From Pseudomonadota bacterium (GTDB taxonomy: Bacteria > Myxococcota_A > Polyangia > Polyangiales > Polyangiaceae): 64,000 nucleotides of DNA. The notes below the pieces were generated by a model. It was not told the DNA's origin, did not search any database, and saw only the letters and a list, made by a program, of their open reading frames with translations. Positions 9,110 to 17,990 of the stretch are shown piece by piece. How positions within the stretch are numbered: position 1 is the first letter of the stretch; each line of letters opens with the position of its first letter. The translations under genes were made by a program, and so were the position numbers. Location: contig JAFAER010000013.1 of NCBI GenBank assembly GCA_023423895.1, positions 1 to 64,000 on the forward strand, given 5' to 3'.

Positions 9110-10462
9110 TCAGAACGTCGGCTCGGCGATGAGCGGCCCGCTGCTCGACTTCGCATCGGCGCTGGTCGCCGCCTCGGACGGACGCGGCAGCGGCGCTTTC
9201 GTGGCGCGTGGCTTCACGTGGTTCTTCACTGGCACCGCGGCCACGGGTGCGGGAGCAGCCGGGCTCTCGGGCACGTCGACGGCGGGCGCGATCGATGACG
9301 GTTCGACGAGGCGCGCGCTCGCGCTCGACGGGGCGGACGCGACGGCACTCTCTGACACCTGCGCAGCCTCCTGAACAGCCGGAGCGCGCAGGCGCATCCC
9401 GACGCCTCCGGCGGCCGCGACGAGAGCCCCTGCCGTCACGGCGCCGGCGATCCAGAGGCTCGTCCGCCCCGTTCGGCGTGTCGCCGTCGTGGTCGGGACG
9501 GCGGGCAGCGCCTGCCCGGCGAGCTCGAGCGTCTCGGAACGTGCCGGCATCGGGGCATCCGGAGCCGAGCTCGCGGAGCCGTGAGGTGTCGCGGCGTTCG
9601 TATCGAGCGCTTCGAGTCGCGCGAGCACCTCCTCCGCCGAGCGAGGACGCGCCTCCTTCTCGATCGCGAGCAGATCGTCCACGAGCGCCGCGAGCGCCGC
9701 CGGGACGAGCGGTGCACGCGACGCGAGCGGCACGATCTTCCCGCTCGCGAGCACCTTCAGGATCTGCCCGAGGTTGTGACCGTCGGTCGGCGGCACGCCG
9801 GCAAGGCACTCGTACAGGACCGCGCCCACGGCCCAGAGATCCGCACGCGCGTCGATATCCGACTCGCCGAACGCCTGCTCCGGCGCCATGTAATGCGGCG
9901 TCCCGATCATCGCGCCCGTCTCGGTGAGGCGGTTCGTCTCCTTGGTCGCCGCATCCTTCCCCGAGAGCTTGGCGACGCCGAAGTCGAGGATCCGCACGTT
10001 GGAGCAGGCTCCGTCGACGAGGAAGACGTTGTCCGGTTTGAGGTCGCGATGAACGATCCCCGCTGCATGTGCAGCAGCGAGCGCCGAGAGGATCGGACGC
10101 ACGACGGCGGCCGCGTCGACCGCTGAGAGCGTCTTCTCGCGCGCGAGCTTGCCAGCGAGCGACTCCCCGCGAAGGAGATCCATGACGAGGATCGGCGTGC
10201 CGTCTTCGCCTTCGATGACGTCGTGAACCGCGACGACGTTCGGATGCTGCACGGCACACGCCGCGCGAGCTTCACGCAGCATACGGCGCCGCGCAGCTTC
10301 GTCGTCGCGCTTCTCGTGGAGGAACTTCAGCGCGACGGACTTCTGCGTGACGAGATGGGTGGCGGCCCAGACCGAGCCCATGCCTCCCGAACCGAGCTGG
10401 CGCTCCAGACGGAAACGCTTCGCAATCTCGGCTCCCGGTCCCACGACGCAGATGTAGCGCAC
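9110..10462 (-). CDS. Hanks-type Ser/Thr protein kinase, membrane-anchored
   Basis: Protein kinase of about 450 residues. The N-terminal catalytic domain is complete: glycine loop GSGGMG (residues 24-29), ATP-anchoring Lys46, HRD at 138-140, DFG at 160-162 and an APEQ segment near 193. A transmembrane helix (LWIAGAVTAGALVAAAGG) follows a Pro/Thr-rich juxtamembrane region, and the remainder is a low-complexity Ala/Pro/Val tail outside. The GTG at 10462 is used; a second in-frame GTG lies six codons in. It probably shares a transcript with the upstream kinase and downstream PEGA gene. Confidence 0.92.
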   Translation of the reverse strand: MRYICVVGPGAEIAKRFRLERQLGSGGMGSVWAATHLVTQKSVALKFLHEKRDDEAARRRMLREARAACAVQHPNVVAVHDVIEGEDGTPILVMDLLRGESLAGKLAREKTLSAVDAAAVVRPILSALAAAHAAGIVHRDLKPDNVFLVDGACSNVRILDFGVAKLSGKDAATKETNRLTETGAMIGTPHYMAPEQAFGESDIDARADLWAVGAVLYECLAGVPPTDGHNLGQILKVLASGKIVPLASRAPLVPAALAALVDDLLAIEKEARPRSAEEVLARLEALDTNAATPHGSASSAPDAPMPARSETLELAGQALPAVPTTTATRRTGRTSLWIAGAVTAGALVAAAGGVGMRLRAPAVQEAAQVSESAVASAPSSASARLVEPSSIAPAVDVPESPAAPAPVAAVPVKNHVKPRATKAPLPRPSEAATSADAKSSSGPLIAEPTF

Positions 10463-10502
10463 GGGCTAGTGTGCGCAACCGTGGGACACTCCACGGACCG
10501 GT

Positions 10503-11609
10503 TCAGCGACCGAGCACGGACAGGAAGACCATGTGGACGTCGGCGAGGTCGGGACGGCCACCCCGATCCTTGTCGAGCATGCGCGCCGTGAGGTCGGCGA
10601 GCGCGGGAGCGATCTCGGGCTCGAGCTCGACGAGCGGGGCGATGGTTCCGCGAGCGACGTTCCGAGCGATCTGACCGTACGAGCGCCCTTCGACCGGACG
10701 ACGACCCGAGATGCACTCGTAGATCATGACGCCGATCGCCCACACGTCGGCACGATGATCGACGGACGAGTCGCCGAAGAGCTGCTCCGGGGCCATGTAC
10801 CAGGGCGTCCCGAGCAGTGCTCCGGTGCGCGTCAGCTTGTCGGCGCCGGCATCGGTGCCGTCGTCGGAGAGGAGCTTGGCGAGCCCGAAGTCGAGCACGA
10901 GTACGGTGTGCGCCCCGCTCCCGTCGTCGGCGAGGAACACGTTCGGCGGCTTCAGATCGCGATGGATGACACCTCGCGCGTGGGCCGCGTGCATGCCGGC
11001 AACGACGGGCTCGAGCATCTCCAGCGCCTCGTGTTGCGAGACCTTTCCGCGGCGCTGCAGCAGACGATCGAGGGACTCGCCTTCGAGCAGCGGCATGACG
11101 AGCACCGGTGCTCCATCGTCGCCCTGCGGAGGCACGACGTCGATCACCTCGACGAGGGATGGATGCCCGACCCGCGCGGTCGCCCGCGCCTCCCTCCACG
11201 TCCGCCTCACCAGCTCGGGCGATCCCTCTTTGAGCATCTTGAGGGCAACCATTCGACCGGCGACGAGATCGCGCGCGGCCCACACGACGCCCATGCCGCC
11301 CTCGCCGACGACGCCCTCCAGCAGATACCGCTGCGCGAGGAGGTGCCCGGTCTGCGGAGCTGCGACCGTTGCCGGCGGCAGCTCGCTCGACAGCGTCGGT
11401 GCCAACGCGGCCGAACCGTTCGAAAGCGTCGGTGCCGACGATGGATCGTCTGCGTCGGAGTCGTCCGACGCGCGTGCGTACGCCGCAACGAGCGCGCGGC
11501 AGTCGAAACAGATGTCGACATGCCGCTCGACGGCCTCGCGGATCGCGGCCGTCGCCGCGCCAGCGAAGAGATCGGCGAGCGTGTCTTCGTCGATGCAGCC
11601 GGCGTTCAC
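10503..11609 (-). CDS. Ser/Thr protein kinase with N-terminal zinc-finger-like anti-sigma motif
   Basis: Kinase of 368 residues whose first 45 residues resemble the zinc-binding anti-sigma (ZAS) or putative zinc-finger module: helix EDTLADLFAG, then His30, Cys34 and Cys37 in RHVDICFDC. After a Ser/Thr/Ala linker the kinase domain begins near residue 93, with GEGGMG at 102-107, Lys124, HRD at 216-218, a DFG segment and APEQ. No transmembrane helix is visible, so the protein looks cytosolic. It starts with GTG. Being first in a kinase-kinase-PEGA-peptidase series with gaps under 41 bases, it probably heads the operon. Confidence 0.9.
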   Translation of the reverse strand: MNAGCIDEDTLADLFAGAATAAIREAVERHVDICFDCRALVAAYARASDDSDADDPSSAPTLSNGSAALAPTLSSELPPATVAAPQTGHLLAQRYLLEGVVGEGGMGVVWAARDLVAGRMVALKMLKEGSPELVRRTWREARATARVGHPSLVEVIDVVPPQGDDGAPVLVMPLLEGESLDRLLQRRGKVSQHEALEMLEPVVAGMHAAHARGVIHRDLKPPNVFLADDGSGAHTVLVLDFGLAKLLSDDGTDAGADKLTRTGALLGTPWYMAPEQLFGDSSVDHRADVWAIGVMIYECISGRRPVEGRSYGQIARNVARGTIAPLVELEPEIAPALADLTARMLDKDRGGRPDLADVHMVFLSVLGR

Positions 11610-11630
11610 GCGGCGAGTATATCGCGCTAA

Positions 11631-11649
11631 GGCGGAACCCAGTTCCGCC
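11631..11649. other. Perfect 8-bp inverted repeat upstream of kinase operon
   Basis: GGCGGAAC and GTTCCGCC are separated by three bases, 22 bases before the GTG of the first kinase gene. There is no T-tract on either side. It could be an operator or leader hairpin for the kinase operon, or a terminator stem for the phosphoesterase gene; the sequence does not decide. Confidence 0.4.
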
Positions 11650-11786
11650 GATCCTGCACGGACACGAGCCGTGTTCGGATCTCGAGCTACCGGCTGGAGA
11701 TTCGTGCCGCTCGCCCAACGGGCGGCGCGAATCGGAGGCTCAGGTCAACCGATCACGGCTATACAGCGCGGGCGCAGAGCGCAGGA

Positions 11787-13379
11787 TCAGTCTTTCGGCG
11801 TCGTCCGGCGAGCCTGCAGCTCGGTCTCGAGCCGGAGGAGCGCGGCGGCGTCGTCACGCGAGATGACGTGGTCGGCGTCGACGTCGACCGCGCGCATGAC
11901 GATGTCCGCGAGCACGGTCGACGGCCCGTCGGACGGACGCCGGAGCGCAACGGCCGCCGCGACCTCCGAAGGCGTGACCTTGTCGTCGCCGTTCAGATCG
12001 ACCGCGTCGAAGCCCCCGAGCTCGCGCCAGATGCCGAGCGCAAACGACTGGAGGAGGATCACCTTCGGCTCCCGACCGCTTCCGACCTCCGGAATGAGCG
12101 TGGGATTGTCCCTCGCCCAGCGCACGAGCGGCTCGACGTGATCGAGGCCGAGAAACAGCTCACGCACGGTGGCGACCTGGTAGCGGCGATCGAGATCGAG
12201 CGGGGCGCCGTCGATCGCGATGAGCTTCGCCCCGGGCTCCTCGACCGTCATCCGATCGTCGACCTGGAGAAAGGCGCCGGACTCGAGCGGTGCCTTCGCG
12301 CGCGAGAACGCCACCGCATCGCGGAGCACGCTACCCGGCAACGAGACCACGACGACCTCGTTGTCGAATGGGACCTCCGCCTCGACGTCGCCGTACGTGA
12401 ACCGCTCGGGGTAGTCGCGAGCGGCGCGGATCCCGCCGCCGTTGAACACGCATGCTTCCGCACCGAGACAGTCACGCAATCGCGAGCAGACGAGCGCGCC
12501 AAGCGTCGTCTGTTTCGAACGCGTACCCTTCGACGAGAGGTGCTCGCCCGCCTTCGGGTAATACAGAGTCGCGGTCGACAGCTCCCGGACGGCGACCATG
12601 TGTTTGTCGACAGTTGCGCGCAGCAGCGCATCCTCCGGATGGATGGACACCTCTTCGAGCCGCGTCGTCACCTGCGGGCCGGCGCCGTCGGGCGACGACC
12701 AGACGATCTCGGTGATCGCCGCATGAACGGCCTCCGAGCCCGTCTTGACGATCCAGGTGCCTTCGACGTCGACGAGCATCGGCGTGTGCTCGTGACCGCC
12801 GATGATCACCGGAAACCGACGCGTCCGCTGCTGGCTCGCGAGCGCGCGGTCATCGCCGATCGACTGATGGGTGATGGCGATGACATCGGCACATCCCGAA
12901 GCCAAGAGCTTCGTGGCCTCTTCGATCGCGGCGTCGTTCGCGTTCGTCAAGTCGACGCCACCGAATGGCTTGCCGCGGTAGATGGAGGCGTCGGCCATGA
13001 CGACGCCGACGAGGCCGATCGCGAGACCGCCTACGTCGATGACGTCGCTTCGAGGGAGGTCCAGCCCCGCGACCACGTTCGTCCCGAGACACTTCGCCTC
13101 GAGCTCTTCGAGCCGGCGCCGGAGCTCCTCGCCCGGGAGATCGTCCTCGTGATTGCCGAGGACGACATGCGTGACGCCGACACCGTTCAGACAATCGACC
13201 ATCCCGCGCCCTGCATCGATGCTCGAGAGGAGGCTCGGCGCGAGGAAGTCTCCCGCGAGCACGACGATCAGCGCATCGCTGTCGTTGCGAGCTTTGTAGT
13301 GATCGACGAGACCTTTGAGCCGGGGAAGGTTCTCGAGCGAATAGACGTCGTTGACGGAGACGATGCGAAGTCGGGGCAT
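11787..13379 (-). CDS. 5'-nucleotidase/metallophosphoesterase with C-terminal EF-hand-like pair
   Basis: Calcineurin-like phosphoesterase plus 5'-nucleotidase C-terminal domain, 530 residues. Metal-site motifs are visible: VSVNDVYSLENLPR, LAGDFLAPS, LGNHEDD and IGGHEHTP. The substrate-binding domain shows FNGGGIRA. The last 75 residues contain two 12-residue acidic loops (DLNGDDKVTPSE and DVDADHVISRDD) spaced like paired EF-hands, a probable addition for calcium binding. I see no signal peptide: the protein starts MPRLRIVSVND at the catalytic domain, unlike typical periplasmic UshA. It is therefore probably cytosolic, or exported by an unseen route. Confidence 0.88.
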   Translation of the reverse strand: MPRLRIVSVNDVYSLENLPRLKGLVDHYKARNDSDALIVVLAGDFLAPSLLSSIDAGRGMVDCLNGVGVTHVVLGNHEDDLPGEELRRRLEELEAKCLGTNVVAGLDLPRSDVIDVGGLAIGLVGVVMADASIYRGKPFGGVDLTNANDAAIEEATKLLASGCADVIAITHQSIGDDRALASQQRTRRFPVIIGGHEHTPMLVDVEGTWIVKTGSEAVHAAITEIVWSSPDGAGPQVTTRLEEVSIHPEDALLRATVDKHMVAVRELSTATLYYPKAGEHLSSKGTRSKQTTLGALVCSRLRDCLGAEACVFNGGGIRAARDYPERFTYGDVEAEVPFDNEVVVVSLPGSVLRDAVAFSRAKAPLESGAFLQVDDRMTVEEPGAKLIAIDGAPLDLDRRYQVATVRELFLGLDHVEPLVRWARDNPTLIPEVGSGREPKVILLQSFALGIWRELGGFDAVDLNGDDKVTPSEVAAAVALRRPSDGPSTVLADIVMRAVDVDADHVISRDDAAALLRLETELQARRTTPKD

Positions 13380-13442
13380 CCAGCCCGCATTCTCGCAAAC
13401 GTCGAGGGCCTCCGTCGATCACCGATCACGAGCTCAGCAGCA

Positions 13443-14792
13443 TCACTTCGCGAGGACGTCGAGGGCACCGAGCTTCACGCCGGCGCGGAACGCGGCGACG
13501 ACGCCCTCTTTCGCGACGATGTCGTTCGCATCACGCGCGGTGAGCTTCGCGAGGTGCTCGAGACCGACGCTCGCAATGGCGATCGCCGCCTCCGCGGCTT
13601 CTCCCGGCCGGAAGGTGCGGCCTCGGTACGTCGCGCCGGCGACGAGGACGTTCACCAGGAAGGCGAGCTCCTCCATCCGCTCGCCGTGCAGCCCCGGATC
13701 GAGGACGGCGAGGCGCTCGAGCGAAACGCGGAGGACGAGGCTCTCGGCCGCATCGTCGTCCGGACGGACCTGCTCCGCTCGAGCGCCGTCGCGAGCCTCG
13801 AGCGCCCGCGGCGTCTTCCGAGACGACGCGCGTGCCGGAGTCTTCCCCTTCCCCAGCGCGGGCCGAGGCCGATGCGCGGGTTCCGCGCTACCGCCGGTCT
13901 CGCGCATCACGCCCGCCGACTCGAGCAGACCGAGCAAGTTGGGCGCTGCCGGCTCGGGCGGGGGTGGCCGGCGATCGAGGTCGCGGAACCACGTGCGGGT
14001 CAAGAAGTCCCTCGGCTCCTTCATCATGTCGTCGAACGACGCTTCGCGTGCGTGCCGCAAGAACGCGCGTGCATCCGACGGGGCGACGAAGCCCTCGCGA
14101 GCGCGTCGGTCCGCGCGGTCACCTCCGGCGTCGGCCTCGAGCATCTCTTCCGCCGTGAGCAGATCGTACAGGCCGCCGTGCTCCTCACTCTCGCGCGAGG
14201 ACATCGCCGCGCACCGCTCGAGAAGGCGCGTGCACGCCGAGTGGTCCTCTTCGTCGAGCGCGACGAGCGAGTTGACGATGGCGTCCCATCCGTCGTGCTG
14301 GCGCGCGATGATCATGAACGATCCGATCTCGTGATTGAGGGCCCCTTCGAGCGCGCTCTCGATCGCGTCCGCCTCGTCGTCGTCGTTGTCTACGACCTCC
14401 GATGCGAGCTCGTCGACGTCGACGACGACCACGAGACGATGGAACGCGAGCGTGACCACGTCGTCGGGGAGCTCCGCGAGCCTCCGGCCGGTGGCACGGT
14501 CGCCGGCCTCCAGCAGGATCTCGAGCCAGACGATGAAGCGCGAAGCGTCGAACGCCTCGTCCTCACCCGGAGCGTCGCTTTTCCAGAGATCTTCGTCGAA
14601 GACACGCTCGATCTGCTCCGCGGTCGCGAGCTGCACGATTTCGCCGGCATCCTCGAGCCCCACGTGATCGATGAGCTTCGCGAGCGCGCGGGGCGGCAGC
14701 GCGCGGACCTCGGCGACGAGCGATGGCTGCTCGAGGATGTGCGCGATCAAGTGCCGCGAGCTCGCCGTCGGCCGAGCCAATAGTGAACCCAT
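13443..14792 (-). CDS. DUF6178 family protein
   Basis: Mostly helical, acidic cytosolic protein of 449 residues. The N-terminus (LIAHILEQPSLVAEVRALPP, then a LIDHVGLEDAGEIVQLAT segment and VFDEDLW) is what I recognise as DUF6178, a family common in Deltaproteobacteria/Myxococcota with no assigned function. A low-complexity Pro/Arg/Lys-rich insert occupies about residues 270-330. The gene lies 63 bases upstream of the phosphoesterase gene on the same strand and may be co-transcribed. A very long antisense frame covers this region but is not gene-like. Confidence 0.75.
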   Translation of the reverse strand: MGSLLARPTASSRHLIAHILEQPSLVAEVRALPPRALAKLIDHVGLEDAGEIVQLATAEQIERVFDEDLWKSDAPGEDEAFDASRFIVWLEILLEAGDRATGRRLAELPDDVVTLAFHRLVVVVDVDELASEVVDNDDDEADAIESALEGALNHEIGSFMIIARQHDGWDAIVNSLVALDEEDHSACTRLLERCAAMSSRESEEHGGLYDLLTAEEMLEADAGGDRADRRAREGFVAPSDARAFLRHAREASFDDMMKEPRDFLTRTWFRDLDRRPPPPEPAAPNLLGLLESAGVMRETGGSAEPAHRPRPALGKGKTPARASSRKTPRALEARDGARAEQVRPDDDAAESLVLRVSLERLAVLDPGLHGERMEELAFLVNVLVAGATYRGRTFRPGEAAEAAIAIASVGLEHLAKLTARDANDIVAKEGVVAAFRAGVKLGALDVLAK

Positions 14793-14941
14793 AATTCACT
14801 TATGCGCTTCCGTGCCGCCTTCGTCAAGACCCGCTCCGCTCGAGCTCGCGCCCGCGCCTCGTGGTCGGTGGCGCCGCTCGAACGGTCGCAGGAAGGACGC
14901 GAGAGGCTCGTCATTTCACGAGGATGATCGTCCAATGAGGC

Positions 14942-16138
14942 ATGGCCGACGACGGGACGCCCCCGGCGAAGAAGCAAGGGTCGACGCGCGCGCTCGTCGC
15001 GCTCCTCGCCTTCGTGCTCGGCTTCGCGACGGTGCCGCACCGGGTCATGGAGCGAGACGCGACGAACTGGTTCGACGGCGATCCCGCGAAGACCGATGCG
15101 CTCGCAGCGGGCCTCGCGGACTGGACGGCGTCGGCTGAGCTCGCGTCGACATCCTTCGCGACCGGTTCGCGGAGGTTCGACGGCGAATGGCTCTTCGCCA
15201 CGTACATGATGGCAGCAATGGGTTTCGGCCAGCTCGCCCTCGAGCGACCCGACGTCCGCGACGTGAACGTCCAGCGGATGGAACGCTGCCTCGACGCGAT
15301 GCTCACGCCGCGCGTGCGTGTCTTCGACGGGGAAGCCTGGGGCAACGACGCGCTCGCCACGATCGCGAGTCCGGGAGGATCGGAGCTGGATCGAGGCCAC
15401 GTCGCGTACCTCGGCTACGCGGGCCTGGCGCTCGCGCTGCATCGCGTGCTTCGGCCGTCGTCACCGTTCGTCGAGCGCGAGCAGGCGATCATCGCGGCGC
15501 TCGCGCGGCGCATCGACCGATCGCCTGCAGGGCTCGTCGAGACGTACCCTAACGAGGTCTTCCCGGTCGACAACACATCGGCGCTCGCCGCCCTGGCGCT
15601 TCATGCGCGGGCGACGAGCCAGGCGCCGGCGCCAGCGCTCCGCCGGGGGCTCGAGGCCGTGCGCGCGCACGGCGTCGACGCAAAGACAGGCCTGCTCTTT
15701 CAGTCCGTGGCGCTGGAAGACGGACGCCCGATCGACGCTCCGCGGGCGTCCGGCACCGCCCTCGCCGCCTACTTTCTCTCGTTCGCCGACGAGGTCATGT
15801 CGCGAGCGCTGTTCGAGTCGCTCGAGCGCTCGCAGTTCCGTACTGTGCTCGGGTTCGGCGGCATGATGGAGTACCCACCGGGACATCGTGGACGCGGGGA
15901 CGTCGACTCCGGGCCTGTGTTCCTCGGCTTCGGCGTCTCGGCGAGCGGCTTCGCGATCGGCGCAAGCCGCGCGCACGACGACCTCGAGACCTTCACGGCC
16001 CTCTACGCTACGGCGCACCTCTTCGGTGCTCCGCTCGAGGAGGACGGGACGTGGACGTACGCGACGGGCGGGCCCATCGGCGACGCGATCATGTTCGCCA
16101 TGCTGACCGCCCCCCGGGGACGGAGGTCATCGTCGTGA
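14942..16138 (+). CDS. Membrane-anchored helical protein of unknown function
   Basis: 398 residues with one N-terminal hydrophobic segment (LVALLAFVLGFATVP) acting as anchor or uncleaved signal. The rest is helical with repeated aromatic/Gly motifs (GEWLFATYMMAAMGFGQLAL, GHVAYLGYAGLALAL, VFPVDNTSALAALALH, SGPVFLGFGVSASGF), suggesting an alpha/alpha toroid fold. Some terpenoid- or sugar-acting enzymes share that fold, but I cannot name an activity. The stop overlaps the start of the next gene (GTGA), so both proteins are probably made together. Confidence 0.65.
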   Translation: MADDGTPPAKKQGSTRALVALLAFVLGFATVPHRVMERDATNWFDGDPAKTDALAAGLADWTASAELASTSFATGSRRFDGEWLFATYMMAAMGFGQLALERPDVRDVNVQRMERCLDAMLTPRVRVFDGEAWGNDALATIASPGGSELDRGHVAYLGYAGLALALHRVLRPSSPFVEREQAIIAALARRIDRSPAGLVETYPNEVFPVDNTSALAALALHARATSQAPAPALRRGLEAVRAHGVDAKTGLLFQSVALEDGRPIDAPRASGTALAAYFLSFADEVMSRALFESLERSQFRTVLGFGGMMEYPPGHRGRGDVDSGPVFLGFGVSASGFAIGASRAHDDLETFTALYATAHLFGAPLEEDGTWTYATGGPIGDAIMFAMLTAPRGRRSSS

Positions 16139-16482
16139 CGACGAACGACCTCCGCGCGCTCGTGGCAGCCAACCGGCGCCCCGTCGTCCTCACCGTGCTG
16201 TCGCTGGTCCTGCTCGTCGTCCACCACGTCCTCGTCCGCGCGATGGCTCACGGGCACGTCGCCCACGTGCTCCTCGCCGCCGGCAACGGACCACCGCCGG
16301 CGAAGGCAGCAGCCCTGGCGATCGGGCTGGTCGTCGCGCGCCTGCTCGCCGTGCTCCTCGTCCCCGGCTTCTTGCTCGCGGCCGCCGCCGAGATCGTGGC
16401 GTACCTGCTGGTCGGACCGAAACACACGCCTGACCTCGAGGACGAGCTCGCCGAGCCGCTCATCGATGACGGGCGGCCCTAG
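16135..16482 (+). CDS. Small integral membrane protein coupled to preceding gene
   Basis: 115 residues from a GTG that overlaps the TGA of the upstream gene; this start excludes an arginine-rich out-of-character extension upstream. Three hydrophobic stretches are visible: PVVLTVLSLVLLVVHHVLV, AAALAIGLVVARLLAVLLVPG and AAAAEIVAYLLVG, so it should span the inner membrane two or three times with an acidic tail. No family recognised. Stop-codon overlap and coupling suggest it works with the membrane-anchored helical protein before it. Its stop overlaps that of the opposing gene at a CCTAGG site. Confidence 0.6.
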   Translation: MTTNDLRALVAANRRPVVLTVLSLVLLVVHHVLVRAMAHGHVAHVLLAAGNGPPPAKAAALAIGLVVARLLAVLLVPGFLLAAAAEIVAYLLVGPKHTPDLEDELAEPLIDDGRP

Positions 16483-16706
16483 GGCTCGATCTCGATCTCC
16501 GTCGCCGACGGCGCCGGCGTGACCGGGACCACCATGGGCATGCGCGGGATGTTGTACTGGCGCCAGAGTGCCCAGAGGGACGCGATGACGGCGACCGATC
16601 CGATGACGAACATGCGGATGAGCACGGCGACCGGGAAGCGCAACCGCTCCGGCTTCGGCCGGCCCTTGGGCCCGTCCGTCACATTGCGCTTCTTCTTCCC
16701 GATCAC
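16479..16706 (-). CDS. Small single-pass membrane protein
   Basis: About 75 residues from a GTG at 16706. A basic N-terminus (KKKRNVTDGPKGRPKPER) precedes one membrane helix (IRMFVIGSVAVIASLWALW) and a Pro/Val tail ending EIEIEP. The positive-inside rule puts the N-terminus in the cytoplasm. No family recognised; upstream in-frame sequence is Arg/Pro-rich and looks non-coding, so the short start is preferred. The gene converges on its neighbour with a 4-bp stop overlap. Confidence 0.5.
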   Translation of the reverse strand: MIGKKKRNVTDGPKGRPKPERLRFPVAVLIRMFVIGSVAVIASLWALWRQYNIPRMPMVVPVTPAPSATEIEIEP

Positions 16707-16797
16707 GTGGTTGGCTTCACCATAGCGCGCTCTCGCGCGTGCGGGTGGGCTCGTGCTCCACGCCGGGCGGAGCCGCGACACGGCTCTGTCGACCGCA

Positions 16798-17901
16798 TCA
16801 CTCCGAGCCGCCAGGGCGGCAATCGACGGCGCATGTGGTGGGCGTCTCCTTGCCTGAACACGTGCCGTCACCGCAGCCCGGAGCACAGTCTGCCGGGCAC
16901 GAGGTCGCATCTTCGGAGCGCGCCACGGTCGTGTTGCACGAGCCGTCTCCGCAATAGGGTTCCGGCATGGGCCCACCCGCCGTCGTCCCGGCCGAGTTCG
17001 GCCAGCGCGACGGTCCGAGCGCACTCGGCCAATACGTGAGCACGAGGTACGTGTCGGTCTTGTCCTCGGGCGGCAGCCGTTCGAGGGCCACGCGATCGAG
17101 CTGCGGATCGAGCACGTCCTGCGAGGCGAGCGACCCGAGCGACGCGGCGAAGTACGGCGCCGGATCTCCCGGCCTCGCCTCGATCTTCGTGCCGACCGTG
17201 ACCTCGGCGACGATGCCTTCCTTTTCACTCCAGATGAGATGCGCCTGCGCGAGCGTACCGCGCCGGCACGCTTCCTCGCGCGAACGCTCCTTCCAGCGCT
17301 GGGCCAGGAAGGCCCGAGGATTCCAGCCGGGCGTCTTCACCCGCCAGCGTGTGATCTTGACGGCGTGGTTCTCCGCGACGTCACGGAACCGTGCCGCGCC
17401 GATCACCTCGTACGCATGGCCGCGGAAGCTGCCGTGGAACTCCGGTCGGTCGGCGAAGAGCGTCCCGTCGAGTCGGTACGATCCCACGACGTCCGTGAGG
17501 TAGCGCTCACAGTCGCGGAGCGTCGCGCACTGGTAGAAGCCGCCGGAGTGGACGCGCACGGGAGCGCCGCTCTCGTCGAAGCTCATGAAGGCGGGGACGT
17601 GTTTGTTCTGCACGGTCAGCCCTGCGTCTCGGGCCATCCGCAACATGTGGATCTGGTCGTTCGCGAGGACCTTACCGACGTCGGGCATCGGCAGCAGGCT
17701 CACGTCGACGGCGAGCGTGTTGAACAGCGCACCTCCGACTCCTTCGATCTCGTACGACGACGCGTGCCGGCAATCGAGCGAACCGAGCGCATGGGCCGAC
17801 GGCGTCGCCGGATCGGCGGTGGCAGCGTCGTTGCGCGTCCCGCCACATGCCAACATCGATATGAAACCAGCGAGCAGCGCGACGATCGGACCAGTCTTCA
17901 T
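16798..17901 (-). CDS. Lipoprotein with C-terminal CGDGxC repeats
   Basis: About 367 residues from the ATG at 17901, which follows a strong GGAGG and starts a lipoprotein signal ending SMLACGG. The middle part is unrecognised. The C-terminus holds two copies of a Cys-rich unit: YCGDGSC with a distal SCPADC, and GCGDGTC with a distal TCAVDC. I know this CGDGxC...CxxDC unit from myxobacterial surface proteins, where paired cysteines suggest disulfides in the periplasm or at the surface. It diverges from the LuxR pair across a palindrome. Function unknown. Confidence 0.75.
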   Translation of the reverse strand: MKTGPIVALLAGFISMLACGGTRNDAATADPATPSAHALGSLDCRHASSYEIEGVGGALFNTLAVDVSLLPMPDVGKVLANDQIHMLRMARDAGLTVQNKHVPAFMSFDESGAPVRVHSGGFYQCATLRDCERYLTDVVGSYRLDGTLFADRPEFHGSFRGHAYEVIGAARFRDVAENHAVKITRWRVKTPGWNPRAFLAQRWKERSREEACRRGTLAQAHLIWSEKEGIVAEVTVGTKIEARPGDPAPYFAASLGSLASQDVLDPQLDRVALERLPPEDKTDTYLVLTYWPSALGPSRWPNSAGTTAGGPMPEPYCGDGSCNTTVARSEDATSCPADCAPGCGDGTCSGKETPTTCAVDCRPGGSE

Positions 17902-17972
17902 GCGCGAACCTCCGAGGCACGATGGTCGCTTCGCCGCCTTGCCCCGTCGTCCTCCGGAAGGGTGAATCGCGC

Positions 17973-17990
17973 ATCCCCATTCTTGGGGAT
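17973..17990. promoter_or_regulatory. 18-bp palindrome between divergent genes (candidate operator)
   Basis: ATCCCCA and TGGGGAT form a perfect 7-bp inverted repeat with a 4-base spacer (TTCT), 36 bases before the LuxR-type gene and 72 bases before the divergent lipoprotein gene. Size and symmetry fit a dimeric LuxR-type site. There is no T-run after it and it lies before, not after, genes, so a terminator is less likely. Binding protein is inferred only. Confidence 0.5.

Noticed and set aside
11868..14783. A 971-codon open frame on the plus strand
   Set aside because: It is antisense to the 5'-nucleotidase-like and DUF6178 genes, has Arg/Asp/Glu-biased, domain-free translation, and follows from high GC content and codon bias of the real genes.
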